From: Candidatus Enterococcus stercoripullorum
Lineage (GTDB): Bacteria; Bacillota; Bacilli; Lactobacillales; Enterococcaceae
DNA length: 35,087 nucleotides
NCBI GenBank assembly: GCA_019120335.1
Contig: DWVH01000052.1
Location: 1 to 35,087, forward strand
Direction: 5' to 3'
A program made the translations under genes and the position numbers. Below, piece by piece: positions 26,224 to 34,074 of this stretch (position 1 is its first letter; each line of letters opens with the position of its first letter). The notes under the pieces were generated by a model. The model did not search any database. It had not been told where the DNA came from and saw only the letters and a program-made list of their open reading frames with translations.

Positions 26224-27062
26224 TGTTAGTCACGTCAGAAGAATTATTTAGATTAGCTGAAGAAGGAAAATTTGCAATTCCAGCAACTAACTTTATTGAT
26301 TTAGATTCTGCAAGAACATATGTCGATACTGCGGAAGATTTAAAATTACCATTAATTCTAGCTTTTGCACAACAACATGAAAAATTTATTCGTTTAGAAG
26401 AAGCAGCATTAATCGGTAAATATTTAGCTGAGAAGAGTTCGATGCCTGTTGTTTTGCATTTGGATCATGGACAGGATTTTGACTTTATTAAACGTGCCAT
26501 TTCACTAGGGTTTAGTTCTGTTATGATTGATGCATCAAAAGACACTCTTGAAGAAAATATTAGAAAAACTAAAGAAGTAGTAGAGTATGCCCATCAGCAT
26601 GGAGTAGTTGTTGAAGCTGAAATTGGACATGTGGGTTCAAATCAAAGTTATGAAGATAAAAATGAAACTGCTAGCATTTATACTGAAGTCGCTGATGCTA
26701 AATACTTTGCAGAACAAACAGGTATAGACTCTTTAGCAGTATCCATTGGTACAGCGCATGGTTTGTATAAAGGCACACCAAAACTTAATTTTGAACGATT
26801 ATTTGATATATATCAAGCGGTAGATATTCCTCTAGTTTTACATGGTGGCTCATCATCAGGTGATGCGAATTTGACTAAGTGTGTAGATAATGGCATTAGA
26901 AAAATTAATATTTTTACAGACTTTTTGAATGCTGCTTATTTAGAAATTAAGAAAGATAAAGCTAGTGATTATGTTGAAATGAAAACTGAAGCAAATACAG
27001 CGATGAAGGTTACATTACAAAGATATTTTGAAGTCTTTAAAACAAAACAAGTGGAGGTCTAG
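26223..27062 (+). CDS. Class II (zinc) aldolase of the fructose/tagatose-bisphosphate family
   Basis: The 279-residue TIM-barrel aldolase has the class II motif LHLDHGQD, with catalytic D81 and zinc ligand H82. Further zinc histidines are H179 (TAHGLYKG) and H207 (LHGGSS). The phosphate-binding end GIRKINIFTDF is also present. It resembles GatY/KbaY-like enzymes, which give dihydroxyacetone phosphate plus an aldehyde. No sugar-phosphate kinase is encoded nearby, so the substrate may not be a bisphosphate. The identity of the substrate is unknown. It is translationally coupled to the regulator and 3 bases from the TIM-like gene. Confidence 0.9.
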   Translation: MLVTSEELFRLAEEGKFAIPATNFIDLDSARTYVDTAEDLKLPLILAFAQQHEKFIRLEEAALIGKYLAEKSSMPVVLHLDHGQDFDFIKRAISLGFSSVMIDASKDTLEENIRKTKEVVEYAHQHGVVVEAEIGHVGSNQSYEDKNETASIYTEVADAKYFAEQTGIDSLAVSIGTAHGLYKGTPKLNFERLFDIYQAVDIPLVLHGGSSSGDANLTKCVDNGIRKINIFTDFLNAAYLEIKKDKASDYVEMKTEANTAMKVTLQRYFEVFKTKQVEV

Positions 27063-27065
27063 AGT

Positions 27066-27761
27066 ATGAGTAAAAGAAGATTAAGAGCACCATTTTTTGT
27101 TGTAAATCCTAAGTTGTATTTATATGGACAAAAAGCTTTAGAATTGGCAAAAGTGGCGGATGAATTAGCCGAAAAATATGATATTGATATATTATTTACC
27201 GTTCAATATGCAGATAGTTATCTGATTAGCCAAAATACTAAAAATCTCATTTTGACTGCTCAGCATATGGATAGTTATACACCTGGAAGAGGTATGGGTC
27301 ATGTATTGCCTGAAAGCTTAGTAGAAGCAGGTATCCAAGCAGTATTTTTAAATCATGCTGAACATCCTTTACATGTTAGTGAATTAGCAAAAGTAATGAA
27401 GAGAGCTGACGATTTAAATCTAATTACGATTGTATGCGCAGATAGTTTTGCTGAAGCTCGAGCCATTGCTACGTTAAATCCTGATATTATGGTTTGCGAA
27501 CCAACGGAATTAATTGGTACTGGGCAATCTAGTGATATTGAATATATGAAAGAAACCAATCGAATTGTTAAAGAAATGAATCCATCAACACAAGTACTAC
27601 AAGCAGCCGGAATTAGTACAGTAGACGATGTATTGAAAGCGCTTCGTTCTGGTGCAGAAGGTACAGGAGGTACAAGTGGTATTGTATGTGCAGATGATCC
27701 TATTCAAACTCTAAAAGATATGTTAGCGGCAGTGAATAAATATAGAGAGGAAGAAATGTAA
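27066..27761 (+). CDS. Triose-phosphate-isomerase-like protein
   Basis: A 231-residue TIM-family protein, slightly short of the usual 250. The active-site pattern is recognizable but diverged: NPKLY (K16 for the TIM lysine), LNHAEHP (H97 for the catalytic histidine) and CEPTELIGTG (E145 for the catalytic glutamate). The phosphate loop GTGGTSGI is present near residue 200. It is probably an isomerase for a sugar phosphate produced in this cluster. TIM-like EryH enzymes of erythritol pathways are a known parallel. The main glycolytic TIM is expected elsewhere. Its stop overlaps the next start by one base. Confidence 0.87.
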   Translation: MSKRRLRAPFFVVNPKLYLYGQKALELAKVADELAEKYDIDILFTVQYADSYLISQNTKNLILTAQHMDSYTPGRGMGHVLPESLVEAGIQAVFLNHAEHPLHVSELAKVMKRADDLNLITIVCADSFAEARAIATLNPDIMVCEPTELIGTGQSSDIEYMKETNRIVKEMNPSTQVLQAAGISTVDDVLKALRSGAEGTGGTSGIVCADDPIQTLKDMLAAVNKYREEEM

Positions 27762-28279
27762 TGACTTTTTATCACGAAGAATTTAAAGTTGATACGGTAG
27801 CAAAGCGAGATAGTTTTCATGATATTTCTTCATTTGTTCATCGAGCAATCACAAATAGTGGCATCGAAAATGGGATTTGTTGTGTTTCGACTTCGCACAC
27901 CACTTGCTCAGTATTTTTTGAAGAATATACGCATGACATTGATGAAAACGGTGATGATTTTCTAAATGTTGATTTAAGTCGTATTCTAACCAAAGTGGTA
28001 CCTCCTCATGACAGTAAGGAAAGTTATCTATATCCTGGTGAAAAACATTATGAAGCAGTGGAGAGTTGGGAACAAGCTGCTGAATATCTTCCAAATGGTG
28101 ATCGCACGGCTTTATGGAATGGAGATGCTCACATTAAAGCCACGCTCTTGGGAAATAGTGTTAGCTTTCCAATACTAAATAACAAGTTAGCTGTAGGTAA
28201 AACGGGTTATATATATTTCGTTGATTTTGATCGAACTAGAGAAAGAACGAGGAATATTATTGTATCAATCGTAGGATAA
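27761..28279 (+). CDS. YjbQ (UPF0047) family protein
   Basis: The 172-residue product carries the YjbQ signature: CCVSTSHTTCSVFFEEY near residue 43, and WNGDAHIKATLLGNSVSFPI plus YIYFVDFDRTR near the end. It is longer than the usual about 135-140 residues, with an insertion in the middle (VPPHDSKESYLYPGEKHYEAVESWE). Members have been reported to have weak thiamine phosphate synthase activity, but the physiological role is unsettled. Here it is the last gene of a polyol operon, translationally coupled to the TIM-like gene (TAATG). That suggests a sugar-phosphate function (inference). A strong terminator follows. Confidence 0.85.
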   Translation: MTFYHEEFKVDTVAKRDSFHDISSFVHRAITNSGIENGICCVSTSHTTCSVFFEEYTHDIDENGDDFLNVDLSRILTKVVPPHDSKESYLYPGEKHYEAVESWEQAAEYLPNGDRTALWNGDAHIKATLLGNSVSFPILNNKLAVGKTGYIYFVDFDRTRERTRNIIVSIVG

Positions 28280-28286
28280 TAATACT

Positions 28287-28329
28287 AAAAATCCTTTAGA
28301 GAAATTTGAGGACTCTAAAGGATTTTTTT
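28287..28329 (+). terminator. Terminator of the polyol operon
   Basis: AAAATCCTTTAGAG pairs with CTCTAAAGGATTTT (28313-28326) and runs into a T-tract. The next promoter's TTGACA starts at its last T residues. Confidence 0.9.
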
Positions 28330-28358
28330 GACATTCGCCTTACTTTCTTCGTTATTAT
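28328..28358 (+). promoter_or_regulatory. Lysis cassette promoter candidate
   Basis: A consensus -35 TTGACA (28328-28333) with TATTAT (28353-28358); the spacer is 19, or 18 if TTATTA is used. The long spacer suggests a weak promoter or one needing help. Confidence 0.45.
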
Positions 28359-28405
28359 AGATGACAACGTTGTTTAGTCTCATCATTGTTTAAAGGAAAG
28401 TAAGG
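28338..28405. promoter_or_regulatory. 10-bp inverted repeat joining the promoter spacer and the holin ribosome binding site
   Basis: CCTTACTTTC (28338-28347) and GAAAGTAAGG (28396-28405) are perfect inverted copies. The second contains the ribosome binding site region of the holin gene. A perfect palindrome ACAACGTTGT (28364-28373) lies near the predicted transcript start. Confidence 0.45.
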
Positions 28406-28798
28406 GTGATAAACATGCAAATCATTTATTGGATGAAGCAGTTGATGGCGGATGATTATGGTCAGATTTTAGTATGGTTGATTTTTATTTTACTTTTAAT
28501 GGGTGTGGATGTTATCACCGGGTTAATTCAAGCGAAAATCAATCGAAACATTAATAGTAAAAAAATTGGCGATGGTATTTTGAAAAAAGTTCAGATTTTA
28601 CTGGTGTTAATCGTCATTGTGCCGCTAACCATTGTCTTGCCTAATGTAGTGAGTACAACGGTTATTATTGGTATTTATTTGCTAGAAACCTACAATGAGT
28701 TAGTTTCTATCAATGAAAATCTCAAACATGCCGGGATTGATACTAATCTATTAGGTCCTATTGCGAAATTGCTCAGAAAAGAGGATGATGAAAAATGA
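28406..28798 (+). CDS. Phage-type holin (toxin secretion/phage lysis family)
   Basis: Holins make holes in the cytoplasmic membrane so that an endolysin can reach the wall. The 130-residue product has a hydrophobic helix at about 20-42 (QILVWLIFILLLMGVDVITGLI), the family's DVITG segment, two further hydrophobic stretches (about 63-95), and a charged tail (LLRKEDDEK). The start may be GTG 28406, after AAAGGAAAG, or ATG 28415, after AAGGGTG. The stop overlaps the endolysin start by 4 bases (ATGA), so the two are co-translated. No other phage gene is adjacent. Confidence 0.85.
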   Translation: MINMQIIYWMKQLMADDYGQILVWLIFILLLMGVDVITGLIQAKINRNINSKKIGDGILKKVQILLVLIVIVPLTIVLPNVVSTTVIIGIYLLETYNELVSINENLKHAGIDTNLLGPIAKLLRKEDDEK

Positions 28799-29538
28799 TT
28801 GCTATGGACACAGCTATTGATTACATGTATGGTTTGAGGGTAAAAAATATCCGTTACAGCATGGATTATTCGCGAACAGGAGCAGATGGTACGGGTGATT
28901 GTAGTGGGACGGTTTATGCGGCATTAAGAAAAGCAGGTGCCTCAGACGCTGGTTGGGTGCTAAATACGGACAGCATGCACGATTGGTTATTAAAAAATGG
29001 CTTTAGATTAATCGCATGTAATCAAGAATGGCATGCGAAACGGGGAGATATAGTCATTTTTGGTGAAAAAGGTAAATCAGGTGGTGCTGCAGGGCATGTA
29101 GTGATTTTCATCAGCCACATCCAAATTATCCACTGCACATGGAAAAATGATGCTGTAAATGGTGTGTTTGTCGAAAATGAAGGGACTGCCTGTCCTTATA
29201 GCATGGGCTGGTATGTTTATCGTTTAGATCAGCAAGCGACAACTTCTCATTCTAAATCAAGTACGCAAGCTTCACAACTAGCTACAGACATTCATTGGAT
29301 ATGTGAAAAGTGGCACTTTGTTACGAATACGCCTATCTATCTACGTACAGCTCCAACTGTTCAATCTGATAAAATCGCGTTATTAGGTACGGGCTCATGT
29401 ATTCAGTATGATGCATATGGTTACAAAGATGGCTATGTGTGGTTACGACAGCCACGGGCGGATGGTACTTATGGTTATCTTGCAAGCGGAAAGTGTGTTG
29501 GTCATCGACGCACGAGCTATTGGGGTAGTTTTGACTAA
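28795..29538 (+). CDS. Phage-type endolysin with SH3 domain (peptidoglycan amidohydrolase family)
   Basis: The 247-residue protein has an N-terminal NlpC/P60-like cysteine hydrolase domain of the Amidase_5 (phage peptidoglycan hydrolase) type. Catalytic C36 is in GTGDCSGTVYAAL and H101 in AAGHVVIF. A serine/threonine-rich linker (about 145-165) leads to a C-terminal SH3-type wall-binding domain (about 175-240: TPIYLRTAPTVQSDKIALLGTG, YVWLRQPRADGTYGYLASG). There is no signal peptide, which agrees with a holin-dependent enzyme. It overlaps the holin gene by 4 bases. The pair looks like a self-contained lysis module outside a prophage. Confidence 0.88.
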   Translation: MIAMDTAIDYMYGLRVKNIRYSMDYSRTGADGTGDCSGTVYAALRKAGASDAGWVLNTDSMHDWLLKNGFRLIACNQEWHAKRGDIVIFGEKGKSGGAAGHVVIFISHIQIIHCTWKNDAVNGVFVENEGTACPYSMGWYVYRLDQQATTSHSKSSTQASQLATDIHWICEKWHFVTNTPIYLRTAPTVQSDKIALLGTGSCIQYDAYGYKDGYVWLRQPRADGTYGYLASGKCVGHRRTSYWGSFD

Positions 29539-29620
29539 TCCTAGTGTTTCACTTATGGTATTCAGCGAACCTATTCTATATTATGGGTTCAATAATCTGA
29601 TTATACTAAATAACAAAAGT

Positions 29621-29668
29621 AAAGCTCTTTGTTTTATGCAACTTATGCGTGCAACAAAGAGCTTTTTG
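29621..29668. terminator. Terminator after the endolysin, facing the pseudouridine synthase gene
   Basis: AAAGCTCTTTGTT (29621-29633) pairs perfectly with AACAAAGAGCTTT (29653-29665), then TT. On the minus strand the T-tract is poorer, so it mainly serves the endolysin. Confidence 0.85.
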
Positions 29669-29676
29669 CAATCATT

Positions 29677-30540
29677 TTAAAATAACTTTTCCTTAGAGGT
29701 GATCATCAATTTCTCCTTGGTAAATGGATGGATCAGGTGCATTTGATAAGCATGAAGCATCAAACGTTTGGCATGGGGATGTTCATTATACAAAGGATCA
29801 CCAATAATTGGATGTTGGATGCTTGCTAAGTGGACCCTAATTTGATGGGTACGACCAGTTTCTAGGATACAGTAGATTTGCGACTGTTTTTTGCTTGCTT
29901 GATGTACTTGGACATGGGTAATGGCTTCTTGTCCATTGCGCTCATCGATGGTCCGTTTCCGACGATCATGGCGGTGGCGACCAATTTTTTTTCGAATGGT
30001 CAGATCTTTATCTAGCCGTCCTTCAATAATTGCCTGATACTTGCGAAAGATTTCCTTTTGTTCAAGTAAGCGGCCTAAAATTGGCAAAACAAATGGATTT
30101 TTCGCAAAAAGCACGACGCCACTTGTTTCTTTATCTAAGCGGTGTACAACATGGGGAAAAGCACCTTCTCCTTGTTGTGCTAAATAGGCCGCTACATCAT
30201 TTTGTAAAGTGCCATTTTCGTTGGGCTGATTGGGGTGGGTTTTGATACCGACTTTTTTATCTACTACAATCATATGTTCATCCTCATACAGTACCGTGAC
30301 ATTTTGTACTTGCCCGAGTTGGACTTTTTGGTATTGGTAATCTTCATCTTCTATAATTAATGTGAGCGTATCCTGAGGTCGGACCATTTGATGAAACATG
30401 GCGACCTCACCATTTAGCAAGACATTTTTACGTACTCTTAGGAAATGGCGGACTTTTCGTGGCACCAACCATTGCTCTTCTAAGACTTCGCGAATGGTGC
30501 AAGGAGTAAAATCTATCGGTAATTGAATGTCATATTGCAT
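29677..30540 (-). CDS. RluA-family pseudouridine synthase
   Basis: A 287-residue RluA/RluD-type enzyme that modifies uridines in rRNA or tRNA. An S4-like N-terminal segment (about 15-75: REVLEEQWLVPRKVRHFLRVRKNVLLNGE) precedes the catalytic domain. The motif VVHRLDKETSGVVLFAKN has the catalytic aspartate at about residue 136. ETGRTHQIRVHLASIQHPIIGDPLY is the second family signature. The target base cannot be told from sequence; several paralogues exist in Firmicutes. The start ATG follows GGAAAGGAA on the minus strand. It is divergent from the penicillin-binding protein gene. Confidence 0.93.
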   Translation of the reverse strand: MQYDIQLPIDFTPCTIREVLEEQWLVPRKVRHFLRVRKNVLLNGEVAMFHQMVRPQDTLTLIIEDEDYQYQKVQLGQVQNVTVLYEDEHMIVVDKKVGIKTHPNQPNENGTLQNDVAAYLAQQGEGAFPHVVHRLDKETSGVVLFAKNPFVLPILGRLLEQKEIFRKYQAIIEGRLDKDLTIRKKIGRHRHDRRKRTIDERNGQEAITHVQVHQASKKQSQIYCILETGRTHQIRVHLASIQHPIIGDPLYNEHPHAKRLMLHAYQMHLIHPFTKEKLMITSKEKLF

Positions 30541-30616
30541 AGGTATTCCTTTCCTACTAAGGTCTGATTTTTAGAAAATTTAAGTCTTTTTCAACCTTTT
30601 TTTCATATATCAATGG

Positions 30617-30622
30617 TAAAAT
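30617..30622 (+). promoter_or_regulatory. Extended -10 of the penicillin-binding protein promoter
   Basis: TGGTAAAAT, an extended -10 without a convincing -35, about 45 bases before the ATG in a 128-base divergent gap. Confidence 0.4.
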
Positions 30623-30668
30623 AGCTTTGACAAAATGGCAATGAAAAGTTTAATCGAAAGGAAATGTT

Positions 30669-32819
30669 ATGGATTTTAAAACAATCGGATCTAAAATAAA
30701 GACAGGATTTTCTCGTTTTTGGACATGGTTTTCGCCTTATTGGCAAAGATTTTCTGCTTGGCGTAAACGTGTCTGGCGGAAATATCATATCAATAAAATA
30801 TTAATCTTGTTAGTAATGATTGCGACCTTAGCGGTAAGTGTTTATCTCTTTTTTGTTGCGAAGAGTACCAAAGTTTCGGAATTAGAAGCAGGGTTAAAGC
30901 AATCGACTATTATTTATGATTATAAAGGGGAAGAAGCAGGCCGTCTCCATTCACAAAAAGGAAATTATGTCGAGTTGTCACAGATTTCGCCTTACGTGGT
31001 AGATGCCTTGATTTCTACTGAGGACCGTCGTTTTTATCAACATCATGGATTTGATATCAAAGGGATTGGTCGAGCGATGGTGCGGATGGTTATTAACCGT
31101 TCAACTGAAGGCGGTGGTGGGAGTACGATTACCCAACAGCTAGCCAAAAATGCTTATTTAACGCTAGACCAAACGTTAAATCGGAAAGCAAAAGAAATAT
31201 TTCTAGCCATTGAAATTGAGAAAAAATATTCAAAAGATGAAATTTTAACCATGTATTTGAATTCTTCCTATTTTGGTAATGGGGTATGGGGCATTCAAGA
31301 TGCGGCGAAAAAATATTTTGGTGTCGATGCGAAAGATTTAAATTTAACCGAATCAGCTTGCTTGGTCGGTATGTTAAAAGGACCCTCGATTTATAATCCA
31401 ATCGATCATTTGGAAAATGCTACGAATCGGCGTGATACGGTCTTAGAATTGATGGTAAGCAATCAAAAAATTAGTCAACAAGAAGCGACTCAAGCACAAC
31501 AAGTCAATTTGGCTAATCTTTTAAATGATACTTATACACAAAACCAAAGCGATTATGCTTATCCTTATTATTTTGATGCGGTAATTAACGAAGCCACGAA
31601 TAAATATCATTTGAAGTTACAAGATATTATGAAAAATGGCTACAAGATTTATACTTATCTCGATCCAAATTACCAACGCCAAATGCAGTCAGTTTATGAA
31701 GAAGATAGTTATTTTCCGGAAAATGCGCCAGATGGTACAATGGTTCAGTCAGCATCTGTTGCGATAAATCCTGATAATGGTGGGGTAGAAGCCGTTGTTG
31801 GGCGTAGAGGAGAGTACACCTTTTTGGGTTATAACTTTGCGACTCAAATGAAACGCTCGCCTGGTTCGACGATTAAACCATTAAGTGTCTATGCTGCTGC
31901 TTTAGAATCAGGATACCATCCTGATAGTCTCTTAAAAGATGAACCTTTAGACTTTTATGAAGCGAAAAACTATGATGGCACCTATGCTGGAGAAGTTCCA
32001 ATGTATCAAGCGGTAGCCCAAAGTTTGAATTTACCAGCTGTTTGGTTATTACATGAAATCGGCTTAGATAAAGGATTCAAAAAAGCAAAGGAATTTGGTC
32101 TGTCACTAGATGATAAAGACCGATACTGGGGTTTGGCTTTAGGCGGTTTGCGTTATGGAGAAAGTCCGCTAACGATGGCAAGTGCCTACGCAACCTTTGC
32201 AAATGGGGGAACGTATTATGAAAGTCACTTTATTGCGAAAATTATCGATGCAACTGGGGCAGTGATTGTAGATAATACCGGTAAGAAAGGCACACGAGTT
32301 ATTTCAGAAAGTACAGCCAATGAAATGACGAGTATGTTGTTAGGTGTCTTTTCCAATGGTACGGCCGTTAATGCACAACCTTATAATTATCAAGTAGCAG
32401 GAAAAACCGGAACGACGGAAACGAATTTTGATGCTAGCAAAGTCAATGACCAATGGATTGTAGGATACACGCCTGATGTGGTGATTTCGACATGGTTGGG
32501 TTATGAAAAAACGACTACGCAACACTACCTGACTTCAACGAGTGGTCAAGGTGTGGGCCAAGTCTTTAAAGCCCAAGCCCAAGGAATTTTACCTTATACG
32601 AAAAATACCGCCTTTCCAGTGGTCGATGCCTATCAGACAGGTGGGAAAGTGATGAGTCCCGAAGAAGCACAAGCAGCGAACCAACCATCTGTGAAAAAAC
32701 AAGTAGATGATTTTGCTGCTCAAGCCAAAGAAGGGTTGGAAACATTTGGTCAGAAAGTCAAAGAAGGCTTTAATAACCTATTTGGTGGTTTGGTAGAAAA
32801 AATACAAGGAAATAATTAA
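30669..32819 (+). CDS. Class A penicillin-binding protein (PBP2A-like)
   Basis: A bifunctional peptidoglycan synthase that polymerizes glycan strands and cross-links peptides. The 716-residue product has a basic cytoplasmic start, one membrane anchor (about 44-66, ILILLVMIATLAVSVYLFFVA), and a glycosyltransferase family 51 domain. That domain has STEDRRFYQHHGFD (glutamate about 118), GGGSTITQQLAKN (about 148) and KKYSKDEILTMYLN. The transpeptidase domain has the SxxK motif in SPGSTIKP (about 397-404), SLN (about 451) and KTGT (about 578). The tail has a glycine-asparagine end. AAAGGAAATG precedes the ATG. It is followed by ylbF-like, as in enterococci. Confidence 0.93.
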   Translation: MDFKTIGSKIKTGFSRFWTWFSPYWQRFSAWRKRVWRKYHINKILILLVMIATLAVSVYLFFVAKSTKVSELEAGLKQSTIIYDYKGEEAGRLHSQKGNYVELSQISPYVVDALISTEDRRFYQHHGFDIKGIGRAMVRMVINRSTEGGGGSTITQQLAKNAYLTLDQTLNRKAKEIFLAIEIEKKYSKDEILTMYLNSSYFGNGVWGIQDAAKKYFGVDAKDLNLTESACLVGMLKGPSIYNPIDHLENATNRRDTVLELMVSNQKISQQEATQAQQVNLANLLNDTYTQNQSDYAYPYYFDAVINEATNKYHLKLQDIMKNGYKIYTYLDPNYQRQMQSVYEEDSYFPENAPDGTMVQSASVAINPDNGGVEAVVGRRGEYTFLGYNFATQMKRSPGSTIKPLSVYAAALESGYHPDSLLKDEPLDFYEAKNYDGTYAGEVPMYQAVAQSLNLPAVWLLHEIGLDKGFKKAKEFGLSLDDKDRYWGLALGGLRYGESPLTMASAYATFANGGTYYESHFIAKIIDATGAVIVDNTGKKGTRVISESTANEMTSMLLGVFSNGTAVNAQPYNYQVAGKTGTTETNFDASKVNDQWIVGYTPDVVISTWLGYEKTTTQHYLTSTSGQGVGQVFKAQAQGILPYTKNTAFPVVDAYQTGGKVMSPEEAQAANQPSVKKQVDDFAAQAKEGLETFGQKVKEGFNNLFGGLVEKIQGNN

Positions 32820-32891
32820 AATTCCTTCGTGCCTAAATACCTTAGATATGTTACAATGAAAACGGAATTAAAAAACATTGGAGGATAAAAG

Positions 32892-33230
32892 ATGATTAAT
32901 ATTTACGATACAGCGAATCAATTAGAACGTGAAATTCGCCAAACAGACCAATTTAAAGCATTGGAGCAAGCGATGACTACATTAAAGGAAAATCAAAGTT
33001 CATATGAGTTGTTTAAGGAATTTCAAACATTCCAACAAGCGATGCAACAAAAAATGATGGCTGGAGAAGAATTATCAGATGAAGATGCACATAAAGCAGA
33101 AGATTTAACGACTAAAATGCAAGCTGATTCATTAGTTTCAGAAGTCATGATGAAAGAACAAGCTTTTAGTCAATTAATTAATGAATTAAACCGCATTGTC
33201 TTAAAACCAGTGAATGATTTGTATCAATAA
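32892..33230 (+). CDS. YlbF/YheA (UPF0342) family protein
   Basis: A 112-residue helical protein of the YlbF/YmcA/YheA superfamily. The pattern MINIYDTANQLEREIRQTDQFKALEQAM, then YELFKEFQTFQQAMQQKMMAGEEL and FSQLINELNRIV is typical of UPF0342. In Bacillus, YlbF and YmcA work with YaaT in RNA processing and development; for the YheA subgroup the function is not defined. The ATG follows TTGGAGG. It lies 72 bases after the penicillin-binding protein gene and is followed by a strong terminator. Confidence 0.9.
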   Translation: MINIYDTANQLEREIRQTDQFKALEQAMTTLKENQSSYELFKEFQTFQQAMQQKMMAGEELSDEDAHKAEDLTTKMQADSLVSEVMMKEQAFSQLINELNRIVLKPVNDLYQ

Positions 33231-33238
33231 AATATTTT

Positions 33239-33291
33239 CCCACTAAAAAGAGCTAGCTACCATGATTAGTCTAATTTTAGTGGGATTTTTG
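33239..33291 (+). terminator. Terminator after the YlbF/YheA gene
   Basis: CCCACTAAAA (33239-33248) pairs perfectly with TTTTAGTGGG (33275-33284), then ATTTTTG. Confidence 0.88.
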
Positions 33292-33311
33292 TTTTCGAAG
33301 GAGGTTGTTTT

Positions 33312-33995
33312 ATGTCGCAAGCAGATTTAGATGTATTATTTGTTTCACCATTGGGATGGAGTCGACATGTTTGGGACAAAATTTGCCCATTGTTTGAGGA
33401 AAAAGAAGTGGCCTTTTTAGATTTTTTGGATCATTCTTATGAACAAATTAATCTAGAAAAAATTGAGGAACATCTAGCGTATGAATTAAGTCGTTTGAAG
33501 TCTGATGGAATAGTGGTCGCTGCTTCTTTTGGGGTAGTGGTGATAAGCCATTATTTGAGTACGCACAATCAACAGTGTCATCAGCTTATATTAATTGACG
33601 GATTTGAAACATTGCCAACAAATGACGAACTTAATCAATTAGCCGATCAATTACCAACAAACCAATATGCCACTTTGCAAGATTACTATAATCGGATGCT
33701 TGAGGAAAATGAACAACAGGATATGAAGCTATTAGAAATTTTGAACCATAACTTGTCTTTTTATCAAGAAAGGTATCATACGAAATTAAGTAATGAGAAT
33801 ATGATTTCTTATCTTCGTTGCTATTCGAATTATTCAGTAAAAAATACTTTGGCTAAAATAAGGCAGCAAGTGAATCAACTTATAATATATTCTAGTATAG
33901 CATTACCAATACCTCATGAAAAAATTACACCAGATAATCATTTACTTATGTTAACTAATCCAGAAATATTAGCTAACCATATATCCAAACTTTAA
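33312..33995 (+). CDS. Alpha/beta-hydrolase-like protein of unknown function
   Basis: A 227-residue soluble protein with an alpha/beta-hydrolase layout. It has an N-terminal strand VLFVSPLGWSRHVWDKICPLF, then a nucleophile-elbow-like IVVAASFGVVVISHYL where serine sits in A-x-S-x-G rather than the usual G-x-S-x-G, then LILIDGFETLP. The C-terminal half is helical and shows weaker family resemblance; a histidine in ALPIPHEKITPDNHLLML could be the third catalytic residue. The substrate is unknown and the catalytic set is not certain. GGAGG precedes the ATG. It stands alone between two hairpins. Confidence 0.7.
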   Translation: MSQADLDVLFVSPLGWSRHVWDKICPLFEEKEVAFLDFLDHSYEQINLEKIEEHLAYELSRLKSDGIVVAASFGVVVISHYLSTHNQQCHQLILIDGFETLPTNDELNQLADQLPTNQYATLQDYYNRMLEENEQQDMKLLEILNHNLSFYQERYHTKLSNENMISYLRCYSNYSVKNTLAKIRQQVNQLIIYSSIALPIPHEKITPDNHLLMLTNPEILANHISKL

Positions 33996-34022
33996 GAATA
34001 TCTAAAACCGATTACCGAAATA

Positions 34023-34051
34023 TTTATACTCGATAAGCAGCGTTATATAAT
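34023..34051 (+). promoter_or_regulatory. Possible promoter of the immunity gene
   Basis: TTTATA (34023-34028), 17-base spacer, TATAAT (34046-34051). The -35 is weak. Confidence 0.4.
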
Positions 34052-34074
34052 TCTTTTGTGAATCATTTATTTAA

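Noticed and set aside
29408-29680. Plus-strand open frame overlapping the end of the endolysin gene
   Set aside because: It is out of frame with a well-supported domain, lacks a binding site and runs into a terminator.
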